DNA of 64,000 bases from Liopterus haemorrhoidalis (taxonomy: Eukaryota > Arthropoda > Insecta > Coleoptera > Dytiscidae). The position numbers were made by a program, and so were the translations under genes. The stretch lies in the NCBI GenBank assembly GCA_963971575.1, contig OZ020611.1, forward strand, positions 55,833,381-55,897,380. Reading direction: 5' to 3'. Positions within the stretch are counted from its first letter, which is position 1. The number at the start of each line of letters is the position of its first letter. Of this stretch, positions 31,783 to 42,078 are shown piece by piece. The notes beneath the pieces are model-generated. The model saw nothing but the letters and a program-made list of their open reading frames with translations. It was not told the origin of the DNA and made no database searches.

Positions 31783-31997
31783 TGTTAGCATCTAGCCTTC
31801 CACCCGCTAATCTGGACCCGCTAATGATGACAACTCATTAACGATAATGATGACGGCTCATTACACTAATTGGTTTTTATAAAACACACGTAGAATTTGA
31901 TAGAGAGATCAGATGTTTTCTTACGTTGTAAGAGTGAATACCTAGAATAAAATAGTCTGTGAACAACTTGAGTTTTATTTAAACAATAAATCCCTTA

Positions 31998-32007
<10 letters not shown>
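31783..32007 (+). repeat. 3' LTR of small non-coding element
   Basis: 225 bp, identical by eye to 30162-30386. Followed at once by (TA)n. Confidence 0.93.

Positions 32008-32049
<42 letters not shown>
32008..32049. repeat. (TA)n microsatellite
   Basis: About 21 TA units between two LTR insertions; part of the split target tract. Confidence 0.95.
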
Positions 32050-32053
<4 letters not shown>

Positions 32054-32355
32054 AGCCATAGCGGGGGAGACGGCGAGACATTCCAGAGGATGACAAGGGG
32101 GAAGCGGAGAGGAGAGAGTCGGAAGATGGCGCGTGAATGGGAAGCACGCTATGAGTAGTTCGCTGTATTTTGTTTATTTAACTGTGTGTTAAATTGTATT
32201 TTGATCTAAGTGTATCAATGTGTTATTTAGTTCATTAGTTCCACAATTAATTGTATGTTAAGTTCTTAATTAAATACTTTTGTTCTAAACTGTGTGTGTG
32301 AATAATTACGGACCAGCTACTACAACCTAAAAAGTGAAATAGTTACAATTTTGCT

Positions 32356-32359
<4 letters not shown>
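32050..32359 (+). mobile_element. Solo LTR in (TA)n
   Basis: 310 bp from TGTTAGCCATAGC to TTTGCTTACA with TA runs on both sides. It starts with the same TGTTAGC and ends with the same TTACA as the neighbouring LTRs but is otherwise different, so it belongs to a related family. No second LTR or internal part is seen, as expected after LTR-LTR recombination. Confidence 0.78.

Positions 32360-32403
<44 letters not shown>
32360..32403. repeat. (TA)n microsatellite
   Basis: About 22 TA units, right-hand part of the same tract. Confidence 0.95.
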
Positions 32404-32409
<6 letters not shown>

Positions 32410-34960
32410 TTACCGCTTATGCAAGCCAATTCTATGTACTCAATGGACGGTGTCAAACCAAAATTGACGTTTTCAGACCAGGGGAATGGCCTGAAAACGT
32501 TTTTCATGTTTTTTGGAGCTCTTGCACCCTGATTATATAGCAGCGATGACAGAGAAAATTTCACAAATGGTCTGAATACGAGGGTAGCTCGTATATTTAT
32601 ATACAAATTTAGTTCACTGATTTGTCGTGAAGAGCGCGCGCCAATAGTTTTTGTATATAACTTTTTATACAAAAAATGTACGATTCCGACTTTGTCAGAC
32701 CAGCACAATTCAGTCGACGTTGTCAAGCCTTAAATCTGGCAACACTGTATAGAATCAGCTAGATAAACATTCCAGTCATGATAATTTTAGTTCATTGTAA
32801 GAACTTAAATATTTTCTTTCAATTTGTCTTACAGAAAAACTTTAAACTCAAATTTAGTTTTGGCAGACTCGTAGATACTTGAAAACAATGCATATAACCG
32901 ATTTGTATCAAATTTGTTCAAATTAAAATTTTGGTATTTGCGCCATGAAATTCTTCTTTTTTTTCCAATTTAGAAATAATTACATTTTTATAGTTTATAG
33001 ATTTTTTAAAGCGTGCTGAATGTTACTGCTTCAAATGAGACGTTAAATTTATTTAATATTTTTATTAGAATCCCAAATAAATGTACATTTTAATAAGTTT
33101 GAACTTTGTTCATATATTTCACAGAAAATTATTCTAATACGGACATCAATGTCCATAATTTATTCTTAATTCCAAAGAAGAACACAAAAGGTTTTAAATT
33201 ACAAATAACTCGTTTGAACAATTACTTTTCTTAATTGTAAAAAATAAAAATAATTTTAAAAAACAAAAGTTCCCATTTCATTTTGAGTATTGAACATTTA
33301 TGTGTACGTTTAAGAGCGTACTGTACCTGGGTTACGCTCAACGGATACGTGTATTTGAAAGGGCCAAAGAATTTGAACCAAATGTTGTCGGATCAATTTG
33401 ATTTTTTTTTTAATTTGAAGATAAAGATTGGCTCCGTTGGATTTAAGAGTTAAAATTTGGTTTTATTTTTAATTTTCAGTTTTACAATGTCCTAAACTTT
33501 GTCTAACTTCACATCACTGTTCCTCCGTAAATCAATAACAATTGCAAATTCCATAGCTAGAATCCTATAGATTGTACTTTTATCTTAAAAATGAGCCCTT
33601 ATTTATGAAAATTAATTAATATTTAGCACCAATTCTTTGGCCCACACCGAAACACTATTTATATGAAATACTGGCATTTACAAGCATCGAGAGATGTATC
33701 CATCTGGTAGCGTGGTTTTAAACTAATCTAATCATAGTAGAGAGAGTCTTAAGCTCTGCCTTCGTTTCCTACACATATCTTTGAATTCGGTTGAAATGGG
33801 TAACAGAAGATCTTTGGAATAAAACAGTTTGTGACGTCAAATTTACCTGTTTTATTTTAGACTTTCCGTGGTAGAATACAAATTCATATTGACACAAAAA
33901 AATGGTCCCAAAAATTAAGTTAAATAATTATGGCCGGCTTCTGAAAGCTTAGTTAACTATAACCAAATGGTCAGAACATGGTTGTTATGGTAACGTATGG
34001 GATTGTTATACTGTAATCGAGTTTAACCAAAAGGTTAAATCAACCCCTAAAGGTGTGAATCTATGATTATTAACATAATTTTTTGATGATAAAAAAAAAC
34101 TATTATTTCTACAAAATTATCTGTAAAATCAGAATTGGTAATAAATATTAATCACTTTTCACATACAAGAGCTTATTTTAAAGATAAAATTACAATATAG
34201 AGTGGTTAAGTGTTAACATTTGTAATTTTTATTCATTTACTGAGTAATAGTCATGTGAAATTGAAAAAAGTATAGCACTGTAAAATTGAAAATTAAAAAT
34301 AAATCAAAATACAAATTTAAACTTATTAAAATATTTAATTTATTTACTTTATTTTTTATTAAAATTTATTTACTTATTTACTTATTAAAATTTTGATATT
34401 TTCTTTCATATCTTGAAATTAAAAAAAAAAAAAAAATCAATTTGATTCGAATATATTTAATCTATATTTTATGATTCCCAAAAATACAGGTTGATTTATA
34501 AATATTAGCACTTTTCCCTCTCACTGTAAGCTACTTCCACTTTGGTCACTCTCCCAATGACGTAATACGACTTCTCGCCACCGCACCCCGCGTGCAACGA
34601 TGGACTTTGGAGGTGGCTACATTCGCCTCTTAACTTCAAATTTTAAGATGCCATATCATAGGCTCGAAACCTGGTTTCACTCTGTCATGACATTAAATTA
34701 CGAGAAAATATATATAGCTCTTGTTTTTTGAATGTCAGATAAATAAACCCATAGAAAAAAAGCATATCAGACAGACAGAGAGATTTTTTTGTGAATTTTG
34801 TCTTACATTCACTTGGAACATGTAGAAACGAAAAATGGGTACCAAGAAAAAATTATGTGGGAGTGTGAATTTTCACACGTTTCAGGGTTTCGCAGGCATT
34901 TAGTGAATGATGAATATTTGGGAAGCCAAAAAAAAATTTTATGTTAAAATATTTTTTTAT
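32404..34960. other. No gene; interior of the piggyBac-like shell
   Basis: Minus frame 32726-32355 has no domain and ends in the TA run. Small features: a 13-bp inverted pair GGGCCAAAGAATT at 33361 and 33631, and GGCCGGCTTCTGAAAGCTTA at 33934, which looks like an element end but lacks a partner. The rest is AT-rich. Confidence 0.5.
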
Positions 34961-34964
34961 TAAT

Positions 34965-35880
34965 TTTAATTCGAATGCCTAATACCATTATTTGGGTTTC
35001 TAAAAATTTGCAGTATTTTTTTTTTTTTATATAGCAAGGTTCATTAATATTTTGAAAATTGCGCCTACGGCTTCCATTGGTTGTTTAAGTCATAAACTCC
35101 GCCCCTCTGATTTCGTATACATTCAAACATAGAATTAAATTATAATATCAACACTTCCCACTGGTTATTAAATTTACGCTTTTAAAAATTAAACGCAACA
35201 TTTGCCAAAATATAACTAGAATTTTGACAAAATAATTTAAACAAAATAAAAATGCAAAAAAAAAAACAAAAAATAAAAATTGACGGGAGTTGAACAGTAG
35301 TTTGCAACTTACGAAGCGAGAACGTTACCACTGATCTACGAACGTTCACTCCTTTACTGTGTTAAATAGCGGATTAAATATTTTACATATTTTAGTTAAA
35401 AACACAAAAAATGCGTTATTTTCCGAAAACATAATCTGATCAAAAATTCCTGTTTTACTATTCCGGTTCACACCAATGTACATTACTTAGAATTTTTTCA
35501 GAATTTTAGTTTAAACCATCTGGGCTACAGGGTGTGGGACAAAATTTTGCACAATTCTCGCAAAAATCGCGTCAAAATAATTTATTTTGCAAAAATAAAA
35601 TTTTGATCGTTAATTCAGGTTTCAAGGGCTTTCATTTGATACCATACACAGAATTGTAAAAAAAAAATTTTTTTTTCTATGAGCATATATTTGCTTATAT
35701 TTTTAGGGGAATATGTTTTTTAGATGTTTTAGTATTTTTCCTATGTGCGGGTCAAAGAGTTGTATAAGCATGTCAAATTTCAACTCTCTAGGTTTAGCCG
35801 TTTGGCTACAATTTTTACCGAACAGACAGACAGACAGACAGACGACAAAATGACGGTATATGGGTTTTACAAAACCCTAA
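34965..35880 (-). repeat. 900-bp dispersed repeat, copy B (with tRNA-like segment)
   Basis: Second copy of the family at 15791-16690. The minus strand at 35345-35282 reads TAGATCAGTGGTAACGTTCT, then CGC, a spacer and TGTTCAACTCCCGTC. These match the pol III A box (TRGYNNARNGG) and B box (GWTCRANNC) at about the right distance and resemble the tRNA-Gly body. It ends with CAGACAGACAGACAGACGAC and AAAACCCTAAAAA. Confidence 0.8.
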
Positions 35881-36224
35881 AAAAGAACAGATTTAACCTC
35901 CAATTTTATTTATATATGTAAATTTTCCACAACTTTGTAAATTTCACTTAGAAGATAAAAGGTTGTTAAATGATGCTTGTTGTTACGTTTCACAGATTAG
36001 TTCACTGACTGTAGTTTCGGCTCACCGTAAATTTGAGAATTGCCAGAGCCGAAAAAAAAAAAAAAAAACCGTGAGATATAACAAAAAGGTCTAATTAAAC
36101 AACCTTTTACAAATATTATTTTTTTCTCGTTTATGATCCACCTGACACGCATACTTCTTTTTGGTGTATAGAATTTCGTTTATCGGTGATTCTAAGGATC
36201 TTGCTTAATTTTACTTATCACAAG

Positions 36225-36510
36225 CAAGCCTGTGGCTGCCAGCAATAAATCGTTTGTGCTTGCCGTTGACCGCTCGCAAGTAGATAATAATTAAATTGTT
36301 AAAATAATTTGTGTAAAAAATATTTAGACAAATTACGGGCTCTGCTTAGCAACCGGCTATAAGCTGTACGGGCATTTCTGTGTGCGCTAAAAAATAGACG
36401 TAATCCTGTCTATATTACTCCTACATGTACAGAGATTGAAAATGTGGTCACAAAACTTGAAATCAAGAGATCTAGACTCATCTCACGCTGTCGCGTCAAT
36501 GATGATGATG
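36225..36510 (+). repeat. SINE-like dispersed repeat, copy 2
   Basis: Second copy of the 17899-18215 sequence (CAAGCCTGTGGCTGCCAG, GGCTCTGCTTAGCAACCGGC, TCACGCTGTCGCGTCAATGA). It lacks the clear B box. In both places it lies downstream of a copy of the 900-bp repeat in the same orientation. Confidence 0.6.
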
Positions 36511-37640
36511 ACTTCTCTTTATTTTTCATATGAGAAATATAATTGTAAATATTACCTTTTATTATCACGACAGTAATAGTTTACTGAATTTATACAGTAA
36601 TAAATGTCCTTAATAACAAAATACGTAAATAATACGCCAATATAATTAAAACCAAGATACAATTTGTAAAAATATATTTTAATGCGCAGTACAACCTAGT
36701 GGCTGTGCTTTTCGGGTCAGGTATGCGACAGTATTGACTAATATTTCTTCATTTTATTGAGTAACAAAATTATTTAATTTGAAGTGTAATCATTTTAAAA
36801 AACGCGTGAAAAAAACAGCACAGGAGGATCCCCCGAATATATTTTATGTATAAAATAATAATCGGCATATATTAAATGTAATTACTAACTTATGACCAAA
36901 AAGTATTTCAGTCTCAGATGGCTTATGTATTATAAATCGCAGATCTTCTTTTGTTAATTGAGTATTCATAATGCACGTGTCATTTATCGAAAAAAAAAAA
37001 GGAGATTTTCTTATATAAAACATAGACGCCCAAATAAAGGACATTTTGATCCACATGTTACATTGCAAATACGTATATGAATTATCAAAAAGTGTTTTTT
37101 CACATATAATATTATTATTATTATTTATTTAAAATGCACTCTTGAGTGTAAACATACTCCTGAACAGTAGGACTGAATGAGTCGGTTTGAATGTTTTCAA
37201 CTTTACAAATCATATTATACACTATGATAAAATTGGCAACGTCGCAAGGCCTGACAATGTCGATTGAACAACACTATTTTATACAGGTGATACTGAAAAA
37301 GCGGTTCCATATACTGGGTCTAATAATGTTTATTAAACATAGCGATTTTTTTTGTTGAGATTTTCTTACCCCTCTCAGTGTGCCCTGAGAGTTATAACTG
37401 GTAGATTCTATATCTGGCATATATACACGCGAAATCCTTTAAATAACGGTAGGTCTTAGGTCGCCTGTTGGATATCATTGGTCTGACCACGTCGGTTGTA
37501 TCAATATATATATATATATATATATATGATTTTAAATTATTGACACGGTAACATCGTCTCGTTAATAACCTAATTTTTACATATTTTTATTTCTACGTAC
37601 ATTTTCCATGTGTTTTATTATTTAACTTTTAACCTCGTTT
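36511..37640. other. No gene; TA microsatellite at 37503-37528
   Basis: AT-rich with an ATT run near 37112 and a TA run at 37503-37528. A CCTGACAATGTCGATTG / GTCTGACCACGTCGGTTG motif pair (37244, 37481) is of unknown meaning. Confidence 0.5.
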
Positions 37641-37664
37641 TTTTACCTAGGATTGGTACATGAC

Positions 37665-37775
37665 CTTCCACACCTTTCTTCACAGTTCATGATAACTGAA
37701 TATCACCGACTGAAGATGCATTTACTGAAATAAATGCGAAACGTTCCATGACTTAATTATTTATTTCACCTACAC
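37665..37775 (+). mobile_element. Retroelement 3' tail (Penelope- or non-LTR-like)
   Basis: ACTGAAGATGCATTTACTGA then AATAAATGCGAAACGTTCCA matches the CTGAAGATG...GAAACGT motif seen at the 3' ends of Penelope-like and some non-LTR elements. No coding part remains next to it. Confidence 0.5.
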
Positions 37776-37822
37776 GACGATTCAAAAAAGAAACACTATT
37801 AATATATATGTATATATATATA

Positions 37823-38085
37823 TTTCCTTATATTTTTCCATTTGTTGGACATATCAGTGTGGAATGCCTTTCTATTATACCAGAAAAACGGAGGAAGGAA
37901 AAATCATTTGGAATTACGACAATTTTTGGTAGATAAAATGAGTATAATATATAATGATATATATATATTTCCTTATATTTTTCCATTTGTTGGACATATC
38001 AGTGTGGAATGCCTTTCTATTATACCAGAAAAACGGAGGAAGGAAAAATCATTTGGAATTACGACAATTTTTGGTAGATAAAATG
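37823..38085 (+). repeat. 145-bp tandem duplication in piggyBac transposase
   Basis: TTTCCTTATATTTTTCCATT to GGTAGATAAAATGA occurs at 37823 and again at 37968. The two copies are nearly identical, so the duplication is recent compared with the age of the shell. Confidence 0.92.
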
Positions 38086-38358
38086 ATTAAAAAATATAAT
38101 ATATTTTCAAAAAAAGTTTATGGTCGTCCTAGATGTCAAACTGGGCCACTACGACTAACTGAAAGGCACTTTCTGGAATTCGTACCAGCTACAGAAAAGA
38201 AAACTGCTCCATACAGAAAGTGTGCCGTATGTTGTAGCAAGAAAGATGATAATAGGAAAAAAATAAGGAAAGAGACTAGGTATTACTGCAGACAATGTAA
38301 TGTGGGATTATGCGCCGTACCTTGTTTTATGACATACCATACTAAATTACATTTTTAG
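37842..38358 (+). pseudogene. piggyBac transposase C-terminal remnant
   Basis: The frame 37954-38358 reads DISVWNAFLLYQKNGGRKNH then LELRQFLVDKMI, matching the last part of the piggyBac DDE domain. It continues with a cysteine-rich end: CAVCCSKKDDNRKKIRKETR then YYCRQCNVGLCAVPCFMTYH. This is the family's C-terminal zinc-binding domain, which contacts the TIRs. Because of the 145-bp duplication the first segment appears twice, in two phases. Everything upstream, including the catalytic aspartates, is missing or unrecognisable. It lies about 310 bp inside the right TIR, as in intact elements. Confidence 0.85.
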
Positions 38359-38671
38359 TTATTATATAAATATACGCCATATTTTGATTTATTATTTATG
38401 CACCATTTTACCATGGTGAAAATAATTTCATATACCTCTGGCACTTTATGAAACCTGAAAAATAATTATAAATTTTACACCGAGATATCATATTTTATTG
38501 ACAATTTAGTATCTAAATTATGAACTTAACCCCCCTCCATAGCGGGAGTCGCTAAAAACAAAATTATTTTATTTTCTAACTATATACTAGTACTCATTTT
38601 ACAACATAAAAAATCCGATCTTTTTTTTTTTGTCAGAAAATCCAAATTTAATCCGTGCCTTAAGTGGTTAA

Positions 38672-39535
38672 AATAGAATCGCAGAGGGTAAAACTGTAGT
38701 AAAACTAGTTATTTAACTGTCATCAACTACTTTAAGAGAAATGCAAATGAATCAATAATATGCACATTAACTACTATTGCAAATGTCCTGACATAAACCT
38801 ACTAGTTAATTTATCACATTATAAATATGTAATCATACTTATTGATTAGCTTCAAAAACTATTATCGAGAAAAGTCCTTAAATAATTTGTGATGCGTGCG
38901 GTGTATTATTTTAAGTATTCCTTACAATATGTATCATCTACAAGTCCGCAACATAATATGGTAAACTGAGTTTGTATAATTAGTTTTAGGTTTATGCAAA
39001 AATTTGATCCTCTTTCAGTGCACTGATAAAAAAATAAATAAAAATAAACAATTAAATTAAAAATAAATAAATAAATAAATAATGGAAGCAAGATTGTACA
39101 CCACAAGAAAAATGGGTCATCCATGGAAACATCAAATGGAAGAGGATCTTCTTTAGAAGATCCTCTTCCCTCTTCCTATGCCTCTTCCCTCTTCCTATAA
39201 TCGCCTATTATACCTATATGACGTACAGGTTGCTCTGCGTTTCACATTTTGCAAGCAGATTAATATCTACAAAAATATGATGACAAAATAGCGAAACCAA
39301 ATAAGGACGAATATACACTGTGCAAAGAGAGAAGAAAAAGTAGGAGATGGACGATAGAAAGATTTATTTACTAAGAATTTCACTCAATTCTGTTTCTTTG
39401 CACATTTCAGCTCATGGCAGGACCATTTCAAATTTGAAATAATAGTGACCTCAAGATCTACTTGTTCGGGCACAGGCCTAATTAGTAGTCCATTTATTTG
39501 TTAATGAACTTGGTAATACCTAAGTTATAGTACAA
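38672..39535. other. No gene; AAAT run and inverted repeat
   Basis: (AAAT)n around 39023-39080. A perfect hairpin lies at 39138-39169. The minus frame 39124-38906 has no domain. Confidence 0.5.
39138..39169. repeat. Perfect 14-bp hairpin
   Basis: GGAAGAGGATCTTC, loop TTTA, GAAGATCCTCTTCC, followed by two CCTCTTCCCTCTTCCTAT-type units. Confidence 0.88.
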
Positions 39536-39539
39536 ATGT

Positions 39540-39775
39540 TTTTTCATGATTTAACGGTATTAACAAGTTATTTCCCGATCATCTTCAAGAACTGTTGTAT
39601 GCGTAATAGGTTTTTGTACAGTTTGGTTTTATCAGCATAAAAGGGGCATGAGGAAAAAACTATAGATTTCAGATTGGCAACAGATAATAGGAAAGAAAAA
39701 ATCCTGTAATTGAGCCTTGTAGTACACCCCTGAGGGTTTTTTAAGAATTACACCTAAGTCTTGTATAACTAATTT
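39540..39775 (-). pseudogene. Non-LTR RT scrap
   Basis: Minus strand: GVLQGSITGFFLSYYLLP, then in another phase FYADKTKLYKNLLR. This is the G(V)PQGS..GP and YADD region of a Jockey/I-type RT with the second Asp replaced by Lys. About 75 codons remain. Confidence 0.5.
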
Positions 39776-40178
39776 CGTGATTTTATCGTCTTCATACCTA
39801 ACAGTATGTATTTAGGTGTTGAGGACGTATACGTCTAAAGATATTTTTCTACAATACACCTCAGAATTCATAAGTTCTGTCCTGAATGCATGAAATAAAG
39901 TCGCGGTGCATCGACCAAAGCGTCTCACATCGAACGGCAGTGAACTTGCTACAGTCAAGATCGTCTGGATTGAGATATGTAAGTGAATGACACGGCTAGA
40001 TACTATTATAAGTTCTGCGATGGAATATATCAGGATTAAAATGAATGCATCTCGCATGTAAAAGAGTAAGCTTGTTTTGAAAGAAAATAACTGTTGAGGT
40101 AATAGATTTGTCAAATCTTAATATAAACTTATTACAAAACAAATAATCAAAAGAATATAAATGAGAAAATAAAGATAT

Positions 40179-41226
40179 TGTCGCGCCCGTAAGGCCGCTA
40201 TATTTATTAAATTAAATTTTCTTAATTTAATTTAAAAACATCAAAACTTTTGATGTTTTTAAAAAATGTTGAATGCCGCTACTTGCAAGATTCAACATTA
40301 TACAACTCATTAATCCACTGTTACTGACCTGCTCAGAGTGTGAACAATTCGCTGTGAATTTATAATATTTTACATTTTCTTAATTAAAATACGCGTCTAT
40401 CGCGAGTTTAGTGATATTACACCTGCTGTTTATCGTTAAATATTAATTGTGAGTGTGAAATCAATCTAGGATCTATTCCGAAGAACCCAAGGACCTGTTT
40501 TTTGGGACCAACCGGTGCCACATACGTAAAATTGGAATAAATATTCTACATATTTATTAAGAATACATCTAATGTAAGTCTGTTCCGATTTTACATATAG
40601 TTTAATTCATTGTTTAATTAATATATATTTTTGTTGTAATTTAAATTCTATTTTGTTATCGCCTCTGTGCGATTTTGTATTTTCTTTGTTCACACACGCT
40701 GATCTCCTGATCACGTGTGCTGATTTAATTTCAATTTAAATTTAACATTTAAGATCATTTTTGTAATTGTTAATTTGTTATTATCAGTGTATTTTTTATA
40801 TTGTATTTGTGGTACTGTATTTCATTTATGTGGTACGTCCACCGTGTTGAGCATCGTTCTCCGCATTTTGTCGCTTGGCTAGGGTTTTCAGAGACGTCGT
40901 GGGATTTTAGGTTTGGTTCCTCCATAGCCATTACTTGTGGGCCTAGGATTTTACCCGTCTCCACCCCAGCTTAGGGCTTCCATTACCCTTGTGTAGTCTC
41001 CTAGAGTTGCCCCTAGGAGCAGAAGAGTTTTTTATCCCCTCTCCTTTCCTCTAGGTCGTCCGTGTCTTCCTCTGCGGCTCAACTCGGTGCGTTTGTGTCA
41101 CATAACTCCGTATATCTTTCTATATTCCAGCCTTCTGCTAGTGGTCCTTCGAGGTGTCCGCCGCGAAGACCATTTGTCTGACTCTCTGGCCACCCTACCT
41201 TACTTAGGCGGGGAGCGGGCGCCACA
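40179..41226 (+). repeat. BEL/Pao 5' LTR
   Basis: 1,048 bp, TGTCGCGCCCGTAAGGCCGC to GGGAGCGGGCGCCACA. Contains an inverted pair around 40197-40262 (AAATTAAATTTTCTTAATTT and AAACATCAAAACTTTTGATG), probable promoter and polyadenylation region. Confidence 0.95.
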
Positions 41227-41231
41227 TTTTA

Positions 41232-41247
41232 TGGTCCTTCGAGCCGG
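41232..41247 (+). promoter_or_regulatory. BEL primer-binding site, tRNA-Tyr type
   Basis: TGGTCCTTCGAGCCGG starts five bases after the LTR and is complementary to the 3' end of insect tRNA-Tyr (CCGGCTCGAAGGACCA). Confidence 0.8.
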
Positions 41248-41341
41248 ATGTACTTACGCGCACTCAGGACAAATTTTTAGTCGACTTTTTGTTTGTCCGA
41301 CTTTTTTGATTTGTCCGACTTTTTTTGTTTGTCCGATTTTT

Positions 41342-41785
41342 GGATTCTCCGTCATACGGACAAGGTTTTTGAGCCTTTCTCAACCAAAATATCTAATTTT
41401 CGGCTTGACCGATTTTTTCGGTTTCGCCGACTTTTTGATTTTTTTGATTTTTAGATTGTCTGTCTACAGGACAACATTTTTGAGCCTGTCTCAACCGAAA
41501 AATCTAATTTTTGGCTTGGCCGATTTTTTCGGTTTCGCCGACTTTTTGTTTTTTTTGATTTTCAGATTGTCTGTCTACAGGACAACATTTTTGAGCCTGT
41601 CTCAACTGGAAAATCTAATTTTTGGCTTGGCCGATTTTTTCGGTTTCGCCGACTTTTTGATTTTTTTTATTTTCAGATTGTCTGTCTACAGGACAACATT
41701 TTTGAGCCTGTCTCAACTGGAAAATCTAATTTTTTGGCTTGTCCGATTACTTTTGGTTTATCCGATTTTGGATTATTTGATCTCC
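41342..41785 (+). repeat. 111-bp tandem repeat in the BEL leader (37-codon phase)
   Basis: GATTGTCTGTCTACAGGACA starts units at 41454, 41565 and 41676, with a degenerate first unit from about 41342. 111 bp is 37 codons, and the frame 41087-41791 stays open through all units, reading LIFGLADFFGFADFLIFLIF then RLSVYRTTFLSLSQ. The frame begins inside the LTR and precedes gag. The strong T-richness makes the predicted peptide hydrophobic, so open phase may be an accident of composition. Confidence 0.9.
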
Positions 41786-42078
41786 GAATGATCCGAAGTC
41801 GACTTACTTACGTACTACAGTTTCTATAACTTATTACGTGTTTTCTGGACTCTCTAGTCCTACTTTGGATTATCCTATCTCCGGATTTTCTATTAACCGG
41901 GATATTCTATATCCGGTAGTTTTAGTTACACTCAGTAACTCCCCCCTAGAATATCTCAGCCCACTACGGCCGGCGGAATATTCTACAAACACATTAGTAT
42001 CGTCTTACGTACTAATTCGCCTCAATCATTGAGCAAAAAATTGCCAACTACTTTAGTGACTGTCTTCACAAGTCCACT

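Larger units (their letters stand above)
30162..32007 (+). mobile_element. Small non-coding LTR element (TRIM/LARD-like)
   Basis: Two identical 225-bp LTRs (30162-30386 and 31783-32007, TGTTAGCATC to TTTGTTTACA) flank 1.4 kb with no gag or pol. A tRNA-Leu-type primer site follows the 5' LTR. Internal sequence is repetitive: a GCGACAGTCACTGAGCTTGT block twice, ACCGCAAGACACACTGG twice, and a 23-bp tandem array. Both flanks are (TA)n. It must depend on proteins from another element, plausibly a relative of the adjoining gypsy because the primer site and target match. Confidence 0.9.
26367..38667. mobile_element. piggyBac-like transposon with nested insertions
   Basis: TTAA at 26363-26366 is followed by CCACTTAAGGTACACGG. 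At the other end CCGTGCCTTAAGTGG is followed by TTAA at 38668-38671. These are inverted copies, and TTAA is the diagnostic piggyBac target. Behind the left TIR a 44-45-bp unit (CGGTCGTGCATGTCACGTTC) occurs three times at 26381, 26425 and 26470. The C-terminal transposase domain lies near the right end. The 12.3-kb length is explained by later insertions (gypsy, LARD-like element, solo LTR, dispersed repeats). Confidence 0.8.

Noticed and set aside
32355..32726. 123-aa minus ORF ending in Tyr-Ile repeats
   Set aside because: The tail is the translated (TA)n run and the rest has no domain.
33361..33643. 13-bp inverted pair GGGCCAAAGAATT as possible TIRs
   Set aside because: No target duplication, similarity stops at 13 bp, and no other copy in the window.
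36844..37068. 74-aa minus ORF as part of the piggyBac transposase
   Set aside because: Wrong strand relative to the C-terminal domain and no transposase motif.
40770..40964. 64-aa minus ORF in the BEL LTR, repeated at 48674-48886
   Set aside because: It appears twice only because the LTR is duplicated. It shows no domain and lies antisense to the LTR transcript.
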